This document shows, piece after piece, positions 8,354 to 14,532 of a stretch of 38,961 nt of DNA (the stretch's first letter is position 1; each line of letters starts with the position of its first letter). The notes beneath the pieces were generated by a model. It was not told the DNA's origin. It worked only from the letters and a program-made list of their open reading frames with translations, and searched no databases. Both the position numbers and the translations under genes were made by a program. The stretch is from a virus: IMG/VR virus record IMGVR_UViG_3300013772_000025, positions 4,249 to 43,209 of that record; one strand, written 5' to 3'.

Positions 8354-8854
8354 ATGGCAACGGTAGCGCAGTCAATGTTCTGGGCAAAGCGACTCCGGAA
8401 TCTGAAGCAGCCGGATTGGAGCGATCGCGACCTCGTGGTGTTTCTGGCCAAGGTGCTGCGCGAGAAGGAATCCATCTGCGCCGAATATCTTTCCGGGAGG
8501 AGAGAGCCTGAGCGGAACCGCCAACTCGAACTCGGCAATCTCATCTCTAACCACGAGAAGCGACAGCGCAAATCGATCATGTCAGCAGTCCGCGCAGCCG
8601 ACGAATCCAACGCGGATTCAATCGTCGCCCGGGGAGTGTACGACGCTCCGTTCCCGCCCGCCGACTATCGCGGGATATATATGGTGGCTGCGGACGGCGT
8701 TCTATTAGTGGAGATCCGCGTCCACAAGCGGGCACAGGAAAGGGACCTGGTGCCTGGCTTCCGCGCTTGGCTCAAGCGTGTCGAAGAGAAGGAGCTGCGG
8801 GAGAAGCAGCCGCTCGAGCTGGTTACGCCTGACGCCGACGCGAGGGTTTCTTAG
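8354..8854 (+). CDS. Immunity-region protein of unknown function
   Basis: 166 residues; the ATG follows GGGAGGA, a strong ribosome site. The N-terminal 70 residues are helical and basic and could bind DNA, but I cannot identify a clear helix-turn-helix. The C-terminal half has short beta-like strands (YRGIYMVAADGVLLVEIRVH) and a charged helix. It runs toward the minus-strand repressor and the two genes overlap at their 3' ends (8823-8854), so transcription of one may interfere with the other. The operator-like site upstream suggests control by that repressor. A lysogeny or accessory regulatory role is inferred from position only. Confidence 0.7.
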   Translation: MATVAQSMFWAKRLRNLKQPDWSDRDLVVFLAKVLREKESICAEYLSGRREPERNRQLELGNLISNHEKRQRKSIMSAVRAADESNADSIVARGVYDAPFPPADYRGIYMVAADGVLLVEIRVHKRAQERDLVPGFRAWLKRVEEKELREKQPLELVTPDADARVS

Positions 8855-9185
8855 CCGCCTTCTTCTCGGCATCTGTCTGAGCGCGGACGGCCGGCAGCAT
8901 TGGCAGCTCATCCTCCGATTCGAACCCAACGATCCACGATTCTGAGTGTCCCGGAGGCGCGTACTTTCTGCTCACCGCGCTCATCGCGACGACGGCCGCG
9001 AACTTGGGTTCGCCTCTGTCCTGAATCCATTCTGACACTGTAGTCGCCGCATAGGGCTTCCCCCGCCCCTTCTCGGCCCTGCCGACCATCTCCCCGAAAT
9101 CGGCAAGCGTAACCCGTCGGCCTAAAGCCGCCGTGAGTTCAAAGATGAGCTTTTCAATCCGCTTCCCTTGCCCGGGGAGGGGCAT
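8823..9185 (-). CDS. XRE-type helix-turn-helix repressor candidate
   Basis: The only convincing minus-strand gene; 120 residues. Residues about 22-75 fit an XRE-like helix-turn-helix: VTLADFGEMVG, then YAATTVSEWIQDRGEPK as the recognition region, then a helical segment. There is no C-terminal autoprotease domain; the tail is short and ends in a Lys/Arg-rich stretch. It is divergent from a Cro-like gene at 9278, and two matching operator-like sites flank the region (8302 and 9234). This layout fits a lysogeny repressor without RecA-triggered self-cleavage. The palindromic AGTATACT at 9219-9226 can supply a -10 box on both strands. Confidence 0.7.
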   Translation of the reverse strand: MPLPGQGKRIEKLIFELTAALGRRVTLADFGEMVGRAEKGRGKPYAATTVSEWIQDRGEPKFAAVVAMSAVSRKYAPPGHSESWIVGFESEDELPMLPAVRAQTDAEKKAAKKPSRRRQA

Positions 9186-9197
9186 AAAACTCCGTCC

Positions 9198-9226
9198 TTG
9201 CGTTCGGGAATCCCGCGCAGTATACT
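9198..9226 (+). promoter_or_regulatory. Sigma70-like promoter for the Cro-like gene
   Basis: TTGCGT (9198-9203), exactly 17 bases, then TATACT (9221-9226), a 5/6 match to the -10 consensus. The predicted start of transcription is near 9233, directly at the second operator-like site. This is the clearest promoter in the immunity region. Confidence 0.6.
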
Positions 9227-9233
9227 GTATTAC

Positions 9234-9253
9234 TTACGTAGACTCTACGTTAA
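9234..9253 (+). promoter_or_regulatory. Operator-like site (second copy)
   Basis: TTACGTAGACTCTACGTTAA carries two TACGT half-sites 11 bases apart, as does 8302-8321. It overlaps the predicted start of rightward transcription and lies upstream of the minus-strand repressor gene, so one bound protein could control both directions. Confidence 0.5.
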
Positions 9254-9277
9254 AAACGTGCAATCAACGAGCATCCC

Positions 9278-9523
9278 ATGACGTTAACAGTTCCCGAGCG
9301 GAAGGCAAGACTCGGACGGGGCGCATGCGCGAAGCTGGCGCGGCAAACGAGGCGGACGCACGGCCACACGTGGCAGGTGCTGGACGGCACGAGATACGAT
9401 GCCGTCGTCGTACGCGCAGCAGCGAAGCGGGCGAAGATGCCGGCTGAAGAGCTGTTCCCCGAATACGCCGATCAGATCAACGCAGATGCGAAAACCGCCA
9501 GCCAGGTACTGACACCCGGCTGA
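9278..9523 (+). CDS. Cro/Ner-like small DNA-binding protein
   Basis: 81 residues. The middle (about 14-66) resembles an XRE-type fold: CAKLARQTRRTHGHTWQVL as helix-turn-helix, followed by VVVRAAAKRAKMPAEELFPEY, which matches the common ending of phage repressors (A-L-G-x-P-x-E-E-L-F-P). It is the first gene rightward from the promoter at 9198 and is divergent from the repressor, the usual place of a Cro gene. An intrinsic terminator overlaps its 3' end, so its transcript may be partly separated from the genes that follow. Confidence 0.6.
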   Translation: MTLTVPERKARLGRGACAKLARQTRRTHGHTWQVLDGTRYDAVVVRAAAKRAKMPAEELFPEYADQINADAKTASQVLTPG

Positions 9524-9533
9524 CGGCGTTTTT
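9496..9533 (+). terminator. Intrinsic terminator at the end of the Cro-like gene
   Basis: CGCCAGCC pairs with GGCT and GGCG (three-base GAC bulge) across a 14-base loop, followed by TTTTTGTTG. The stem overlaps the last codons of the Cro-like gene. It could make early transcription depend on antitermination or read-through. Confidence 0.55.
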
Positions 9534-9598
9534 GTTGTGCGCGGTAGTAAGGGCACCACGCACGACGTGAAGGTAAGCCCGAGAAGGTGCGAAAGACA

Positions 9599-9802
9599 AT
9601 GGCTTACGAGAAGGGGCGGGATCACGACCGATTGCTCGAAGGGTTCAACGAGCTCGACGCGCAGCGCGAGCGGCAGCTGCTCTCGGGCGACGTCGACGAC
9701 ACGCTCGACGACGAGGAACCAACACCGTACGAGCAGCAGCGCGCGGACATAATCGAGGCCGAGCGCGAATCCTACTACGGCGACACGGGCGTGCTGCCAT
9801 GA
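9599..9802 (+). CDS. Small acidic protein, unknown function
   Basis: 67 residues, strongly acidic (DVDDTLDDEEPTPYEQQ in the centre) and predicted helical. A start at ATG 9599 is used; AGAAGG lies 12 bases upstream, rather far, and a GTG at 9587 in frame is possible. Small acidic early phage proteins often act as inhibitors or DNA mimics, but nothing here proves that. Confidence 0.6.
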   Translation: MAYEKGRDHDRLLEGFNELDAQRERQLLSGDVDDTLDDEEPTPYEQQRADIIEAERESYYGDTGVLP

Positions 9803-9864
9803 AAGCACTACAAGACGGCGAATGCCGTACGAACACCCAACCAAGTTTCCCGAGGAATTGAGCA

Positions 9865-10257
9865 ATGAAGAAGAAGTATCCCACGATGTTTCGGCAGGGC
9901 GACGTTCTGATCGTGATGGTCGCGGCCCTTGCCGCCGGCGCGAAGAGACGCGAGCGCGAGAATGGTCGGGTTGTCCTGGCACACGGAGAAGTAACGGGCC
10001 ACGCCCATGCGATCGAGCGCACGGATGTGGTGCACTACGACGCACCGAACGCTGAGCAGGCGGCGCAACAGCTGCTCGCGGATGCTGGATTCACATTCGA
10101 GGTCAGCCCGCAGAACGAGCCCAGCTTCCTCGAGATCCCGAGCGGGGCTGACGTCGTGCACGAGGAGCACGGCACCGTCTCGCTGCCTGCTGGAAACGCT
10201 GTCGTCCTGAGACAGAGGGAGTACGCCCCCGAGCAGATCCGGCAGATCGCCGACTGA
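9865..10257 (+). CDS. Conserved phage hypothetical protein (RQGDVL/GHAH type)
   Basis: 130 residues, with GAGGAA seven bases before the ATG. The protein has a recognisable layout seen in many phages and bacteria: MFRQGDVLIV near the start, VVLAHGEVTGHAHAI at about 36-50, VHEEHGTVSLPAGNAVV, and a final RQREYAPEQIRQIAD. The conserved His residues (GHAH, VHEEH) could bind a metal and the segments suggest a small beta-rich fold. Its biochemical role is not known to me. It is followed two bases later by the DUF6745-like gene, and such proteins often sit beside that family. Confidence 0.75.
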   Translation: MKKKYPTMFRQGDVLIVMVAALAAGAKRRERENGRVVLAHGEVTGHAHAIERTDVVHYDAPNAEQAAQQLLADAGFTFEVSPQNEPSFLEIPSGADVVHEEHGTVSLPAGNAVVLRQREYAPEQIRQIAD

Positions 10258-10259
10258 TC

Positions 10260-10772
10260 GTGGCGAAGAGACTCTATGAGCTGACGCCCGAACACAGGGC
10301 GCAGCTCGGCCCCTGGCGGGATCGGTGGATCGCAAACGCGATGTCCACGAAAGCAATGGACGATGGCGACCGTGATGCTACGCGAAAGGCCATTCGCGGC
10401 CTCTACGAGGCGGCGAAGCTCACGCCACCTCCGGATCACCGCATCATCTTCGTGTCGTCCCCGTTCGTCATGACGTTCGCCGGCGGCTTCGCATCGTGGA
10501 TCTGGTATTTACGCTCGCTGAGCTCCGCTCAGCGTAGCGCGCTAACCAGTAAAACGGCAACGCGCGCCGCAACGAGCGCCGCAACGAGCGCCGCAACGCG
10601 CGCCGCAACGAGCGCCGCAACGCGCGCCGCAACGAGCGCCGCAACGATCGCCGCAACGATCGCCGCAACCAGCGCCACGCAACGAGCGACGCAACGAGCG
10701 ACGCAACGAGCGACGCAACGAGCGACGGCGAACTGGAACAGTGGTACTCTGTTCCAGTTCGCTCCCTCATAG
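10260..10772 (+). CDS. DUF6745-like protein, N-terminal part (frame broken at a repeat tract)
   Basis: 170-residue frame starting with a GTG. Residues 1-95 match the N-terminal half of DUF6745-type proteins in style: a helical start (LTPEHRAQLGPWRDRWIANAM), a second helix, then a segment with SSPFVMTFAG. It then enters an Ala-Ala-Thr-Ser/Arg repeat coded by 12-bp units and leaves the family frame at a 2-base irregularity (10677-10678). After that it reads ATQR repeats and stops. The family's remaining half continues in another frame. The two pieces together form one gene of about 400 residues, now frameshifted or read by slippage. Confidence 0.6.
   Translation: MAKRLYELTPEHRAQLGPWRDRWIANAMSTKAMDDGDRDATRKAIRGLYEAAKLTPPPDHRIIFVSSPFVMTFAGGFASWIWYLRSLSSAQRSALTSKTATRAATSAATSAATRAATSAATRAATSAATIAATIAATSATQRATQRATQRATQRATANWNSGTLFQFAPS
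10557..10726 (+). repeat. 14-unit 12-bp tandem repeat inside the DUF6745-like gene
   Basis: Ten units of GCAACGAGCGCC type (variants at positions 6-8), then the extra bases AC at 10677-10678, then four units of GCAACGAGCGAC. Units of 12 bases keep the frame; the extra two bases change it. The repeat sits where other DUF6745 proteins also have repeated, length-variable segments. Confidence 0.9.
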
Positions 10773-10846
10773 AGCTGGCGAAGGAGCTCTTTGGAGCCGA
10801 CGCCCACCGCGCGCTTGAGTGCGCGTACTACGCTGGCTACTGGAAC

Positions 10847-11473
10847 ATGTGGGACGGCGGGAACCAGTGGTCGGCTTGGACTGCCTACATCAGCTTCTTC
10901 CGCCACGTCGCCAAGCTCCCACTCGACTATTCGAAGTGGGAACATTACGAGCAGGCCGCAGTCCACTCCGGCCCGCGCCTCATGCATCGCGAGTTCTGCA
11001 TCGTCTCAGATCGGCCCGAGCTGCTGACCGTCGATACAGAGAACCGGCCGCATTCGGATACGGGACCCTTCTGCCGTTGGCGTGATGGGACTGCGCTGTA
11101 TGCGGTGCACGGAGCGCGGGTGCCTGCCTGGATAATAGAAAAGCCGGAGCGAATCACCGCCAAGATCATCATGAAGGAAAGCAACGCCGAGATCCGGCGG
11201 ATCATGATCGATCGCATGGGAGCCGAAAGCTTCCTGCGCAGTGCCGGCGCGAAGCGTGTCCAATCCGACGACTTTGGCACCCTCTATCGCGTCGAGATTC
11301 CGGACGACGAGCCGCTTCAGATGGTGGAGGTCGAGAATTCGACCGCGGAGCCCGACGGCTCGTTCAAGAGGTACATGATCCGCGTTCCGCCCCATGTCGA
11401 CACTGCCCATGACGCTGTCGCCTGGACGTGGGGCCTCACCGAAAAGCAGTACGCCCCCGCACTGGAGACCTGA
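10847..11473 (+). CDS. DUF6745-like protein, C-terminal part
   Basis: 208 residues from ATG 10847, but the frame is open back to 10538 through the repeats, and the coding-like segment SLIELAKELFGADAHRALECAYY lies upstream of this ATG, so the real protein extends further. It matches the conserved DUF6745 core: CIVSDRPELLTVDTENRPHS, GPFCRWRDGTALYAVHGARVP (21 residues, split here as GPFCRWRDG and ALYAVHGARVP), IIEKPERITA, EIRRIMIDRMG, GTLYRVEIPDDEPLQMVEVE and AVAWTWGLTEKQYAP. Biochemical function is unknown. Read together with the preceding frame it completes the family protein. Confidence 0.65.
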   Translation: MWDGGNQWSAWTAYISFFRHVAKLPLDYSKWEHYEQAAVHSGPRLMHREFCIVSDRPELLTVDTENRPHSDTGPFCRWRDGTALYAVHGARVPAWIIEKPERITAKIIMKESNAEIRRIMIDRMGAESFLRSAGAKRVQSDDFGTLYRVEIPDDEPLQMVEVENSTAEPDGSFKRYMIRVPPHVDTAHDAVAWTWGLTEKQYAPALET

Positions 11474-11475
11474 CA

Positions 11476-12036
11476 ATGACGATACCGGCTTTCCTACAAA
11501 ATGCCGAGGAAGAGGACGCCGCCGATCTGGCGAGGCTGACCGGCGTTGACCTGAATGCGCCACTCTCCGACGGCCAGCTCGACGCGTTCGCGTCCGACAT
11601 CTGCCGCCACCTGATGAGCGCGAAGGCTGACCGCGCTCGGTACGAAGAGGCTCAGACCGCCGAGCAGCTGCGCATCACGACCTTCTACGAAGCCCGGTTC
11701 CAACCAATCGACCTGCGCATCAAGCAGCTCGAGACGATCGGCGAAGAGATCGCCAAGCGGGCGCAGTTCCCCGGTAAGTCGAAGTCGCGGAAGGTCGCGT
11801 TCGGGAGCTACGGCTCTCGCAAGGTTCCCGAGAAGGTAAGCGTCGTCGACGACGCTAAGGCGATCGAGTGGGCGCAGCGCACCGCGCCGACGCTGCTCAA
11901 GACCAGGCATTCGATCGTGATGAAGGACGCGAAGCCGGTCATCCTCTCACTGATCGCGGCGACCGGCGAAGTGCCTCCCGGGTTCGAGCACACCGGCGAG
12001 TCCGAGATGTTCTTCATCAAAGCCGAAGAAGCCTGA
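11476..12036 (+). CDS. Mu Gam-like host-nuclease inhibitor candidate
   Basis: 186 residues. The layout resembles phage Mu Gam-type proteins: a long helical first half, then a basic segment (KSRKVAFGSYGSRKVPEK) leading into VSVVDDAKAIEWAQRTAP, a helix, and a short C-terminal domain ending in EMFFIKAEEA. Gam proteins bind DNA ends and protect phage DNA from host nucleases. The next genes include a putative annealing protein, which fits a recombination and replication module. The ATG at 11476 directly follows the stop of the preceding gene. Identification is by pattern and context, not by search. Confidence 0.6.
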   Translation: MTIPAFLQNAEEEDAADLARLTGVDLNAPLSDGQLDAFASDICRHLMSAKADRARYEEAQTAEQLRITTFYEARFQPIDLRIKQLETIGEEIAKRAQFPGKSKSRKVAFGSYGSRKVPEKVSVVDDAKAIEWAQRTAPTLLKTRHSIVMKDAKPVILSLIAATGEVPPGFEHTGESEMFFIKAEEA

Positions 12037-12037
12037 T

Positions 12038-12259
12038 GTGCCGAATCGTGAAGAGCGTATCGAAGCGCTTGCGGGGGCGATCGAGACACTCCTGCAGAAA
12101 CACCAAAGGATGCAACTCGCGTCGCTCATTCTCGGGGCGACCGACCCGCAGTCGCTCGATCATCCGCTCCGCGAAGGGGATTATCGGCATGCGCGCACAA
12201 TGCTCACAGCGGCAGTCTTTCAGATTGCCGACACAATCGTAAAGGGGGAAGAGGTATGA
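12038..12259 (+). CDS. Small helical protein, unknown function
   Basis: 73 residues with a GTG start two bases after the preceding stop; GAAGAAG upstream can act as a weak ribosome site. The sequence is helical and amphipathic (EERIEALAGAIETLLQKHQR). It overlaps the next gene by ATGA. Its position between the Gam-like and putative annealing proteins suggests a role in DNA metabolism, but no domain is recognised. Confidence 0.6.
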   Translation: MPNREERIEALAGAIETLLQKHQRMQLASLILGATDPQSLDHPLREGDYRHARTMLTAAVFQIADTIVKGEEV

Positions 12260-13128
12260 GTGAGAACAACGGTAGTACCGGCACCGAGGTCGCGACGCAA
12301 TCCAAGACGCAGCGCGCGATCGGGAAACTGCCGCCCGAGATGCAGGCGCTCGTTGAGCTGCGCCGCGCCAACAACATCATCGCCGCCCAGATCGCCGAGA
12401 CGAATTGGGGCAAGGGCATGGACTTGGAAACGCGGCGGGCTGTCTCCGAGTGGGGTCGTCGCCACGAGATCGACGTCACGACCGAAATCAACGTCTTGGG
12501 CGGCAACGTCTACATCAACAGCAACTTCTACATGGGACGCCTGGCCAAGATGGTCGAGCGCGGCCTCGTTGAGTACGCGCTTGCCGATCACGTCGAGCTC
12601 GATCCGCGTTTGGCTCCTTTTCCCGAAGAGCTGAAGCGCCGCCAGTTCGAGCGTATCAAGTACCAGCTGCCCGAGGTCGCGAAGTCGGCTGTCGTGGCGC
12701 GGGTGAAGCTCAAGGCGGTGCCGGTCGAGTTCAGCGCCGCCAAGTGGTGCGGCGGGCGGGGCACCAACGCGAGCGGGAAGTTCAAGGATCCCGTCGGCGA
12801 GGAATTCCCGGTCGAGACGAGCGAAACGCGCGCTTTCCGCCGCTGTCTGAAGCAGCTCGTGTCGCACATCCCCGACGAGGTCCGCCGTATCCAGATGGCG
12901 GAAGAGGATGCGGAAGTCTCGCTGAACGCAGTGCTCGAACGGTCGCGCGAGAAGCAGGGATTGGAGGGCGAGATGCTGCATCGTCAACTGAATCCGCCCA
13001 GAGTGCCCGACGCAATGGACACTTACGGCCAGGACGACAAGCAGCCTGTCGCGGCCGCATCTACACCCGCCGGCCAGACGTCGCTCGAAGAAGAGTTTAT
13101 CGACGATCGCGACATCGCGGACGACTGA
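12256..13128 (+). CDS. Putative single-strand annealing or recombination protein
   Basis: 290 residues after a strong GGGGGAAGAGG ribosome site. A helical N-terminus is followed by a central domain with VTTEINVLGGNVYINSNFYM, a region with WCGGRGTNASGKFKDP, and VETSETRAFRRCLKQLVSH. The motif E-T-x-A-x-R-R-C-L-K resembles the Arg-rich helix of RecT/Red-beta-type phage annealing proteins, and the neighbour is Gam-like. Residues after about 225 are acidic and disordered, ending in EEEFIDDRDIADD, like the C-terminal tails of single-strand DNA proteins that recruit partners. The assignment is an inference; a different DNA metabolism role is possible. Confidence 0.4.
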   Translation: MSENNGSTGTEVATQSKTQRAIGKLPPEMQALVELRRANNIIAAQIAETNWGKGMDLETRRAVSEWGRRHEIDVTTEINVLGGNVYINSNFYMGRLAKMVERGLVEYALADHVELDPRLAPFPEELKRRQFERIKYQLPEVAKSAVVARVKLKAVPVEFSAAKWCGGRGTNASGKFKDPVGEEFPVETSETRAFRRCLKQLVSHIPDEVRRIQMAEEDAEVSLNAVLERSREKQGLEGEMLHRQLNPPRVPDAMDTYGQDDKQPVAAASTPAGQTSLEEEFIDDRDIADD

Positions 13129-13349
13129 TGATCGGCGACACGAAGAACTCGACAGCGCCAGCCGCGGCCCAAAAGGCTGCGGTACTGGTCGCGTCGTACA
13201 CGTCGCGCTGCACGGCGCAGTCAGTACTGGCTGACAAGGGCGCGGCGATCCGCGCTGTCACCGAGGCGAGGGAGTCACTCGCACGTCGTAGGAAGGAGCT
13301 GGATTACGCGACGTCGGTTCTGTCTGCTCACCACACGGTGAACCTATGA
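13128..13349 (+). CDS. Small helical protein, unknown function
   Basis: 73 residues; the ATG overlaps the previous stop (TGATG) and the stop overlaps the next start by ATGA. Composition is Ala-, Ser- and Lys/Arg-rich with a helical second half (DKGAAIRAVTEARESLARR). No domain recognised. Tight coupling on both sides supports a real gene. Confidence 0.6.
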   Translation: MIGDTKNSTAPAAAQKAAVLVASYTSRCTAQSVLADKGAAIRAVTEARESLARRRKELDYATSVLSAHHTVNL

Positions 13350-14338
13350 GCGCGACCACCGGCATCCAGTGGACCGACGCGACGTGGAATCCCGTCGTCG
13401 GCTGCACGAAGGTCTCGCAGGGCTGCAAGAACTGCTATGCCAAGACGCTCCACGATCAGCGGCACAAGGCGCATCTGGCGGGGAAGAAGGTCGCGCCACA
13501 GTACGCGCAACCGTTCGAGACGGTGCAGCTCATGCCTGGGCGACTGGATCAGCCGCTTCACTGGCGAAAGCAGCGGCGGATTTTCGTTAACTCGGTGAGC
13601 GATCTCTTTCACGAGCACATCCCGGACGACTTTCTACTTTCCGTGTTCGACGTCATGCGCCGGTGCACATGGGCTGGCGGCCAGAATTGCGGGAGAATCT
13701 CGGGCGACGGTCACACTTTCCAGATTCTCACAAAGCGCGCCCAGCGGATGCGCGATTTCGTTCGACGTCTTAGCTGGACGGGCGAACGGCTGATACTGGC
13801 CGACAGGGACGCGCCGACAAGTGGCGTCTCCGCGATGATGGAACAGATATGGCTCGGCGTCAGCGTCGAGAATCAGGCAGCAGCATGCGAGCGCATCCCG
13901 CTATTGCTCGACACGCCCGCGGCGGTCCGGTTCCTTTCGTGCGAACCGCTGATTGGGCCAGTCGACCTTATGCCGTGGCTCTACGACGAGTTTGAAGCGA
14001 CGACGATGCCCGACCTCGACGCGCCAAAGCCGCCGTCGCGTGGACTGTCGTGGGTGATCGTCGGTGGAGAAAGCGGAAATCACCCGCGCGTGCTCTTCCT
14101 CGAATGGGTGCGGGACATCCTTCGGGACTGCGCGGGTGCCGGCGTTGCGCCTTACGTGAAGCAGCTCGGCGTGATGCCGTTTACGCGAAAGAGCGAATTC
14201 TTCGGCAAGGGCCGGAGTCGCGATAGCCTAGCCGACGGCTGGTACCACGAACTGCGTGATAGTCATGGCGGTGACCCCGCCGAATGGCCCGAGGATCTGC
14301 GCATCCGCGAATTCCCCATGGAGGCGGCGCTCGTATGA
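13346..14338 (+). CDS. DUF5131 / phage Gp37-Gp68 family protein
   Basis: 330 residues. The N-terminus has the family hallmark: WTDATWNPVVGCTKVSQGC followed by KNCYA, giving Cys20, Cys27 and Cys30, a probable metal or iron-sulfur site. Other conserved parts are IFVNSVSDLFHEHIPDDF, QILTKRAQRM, IWLGVSVENQ, FLSCEPLIGPVDL, WVIVGGESG and VAPYVKQLG. The overall pattern suggests a radical-SAM-like TIM barrel, though the Cys spacing is not the usual CxxxCxxC. The family is common in phages and mobile elements; its substrate is not established to my knowledge. It sits between the recombination genes and the HerA-like ATPase. Confidence 0.85.
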   Translation: MSATTGIQWTDATWNPVVGCTKVSQGCKNCYAKTLHDQRHKAHLAGKKVAPQYAQPFETVQLMPGRLDQPLHWRKQRRIFVNSVSDLFHEHIPDDFLLSVFDVMRRCTWAGGQNCGRISGDGHTFQILTKRAQRMRDFVRRLSWTGERLILADRDAPTSGVSAMMEQIWLGVSVENQAAACERIPLLLDTPAAVRFLSCEPLIGPVDLMPWLYDEFEATTMPDLDAPKPPSRGLSWVIVGGESGNHPRVLFLEWVRDILRDCAGAGVAPYVKQLGVMPFTRKSEFFGKGRSRDSLADGWYHELRDSHGGDPAEWPEDLRIREFPMEAALV

Positions 14339-14532
14339 AGCCTAAACCGGGATTCACCGTTGCCCTCTACGGGGGAGCGGATGAACCGCAGGAGATAACT
14401 CAAAGCGAACTGCTCGCCTTGCGGGCGTTCCATCTAGTCGCGTTCGATTCGGGTCTGCCTGGTCGCTTCTACGTCCCTATCGGCAAGGAGCGCGAGGTCG
14501 CGACCTTCCTCAATCAGTGGCGGATGCGATGA
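14335..14532 (+). CDS. Small protein, unknown function
   Basis: 65 residues, with ATGA overlaps at both ends. It has a mixed alpha/beta look (GFTVALYGGADEP, then helical SELLALRAFHLVAF). No domain recognised. Coupling to the HerA-like gene suggests co-expression with it. Confidence 0.65.
   Translation: MKPKPGFTVALYGGADEPQEITQSELLALRAFHLVAFDSGLPGRFYVPIGKEREVATFLNQWRMR

Noticed and set aside
10557-10726. CRISPR-like array
   Set aside because: Direct 12-bp units without spacers, inside a coding region; a protein repeat tract.
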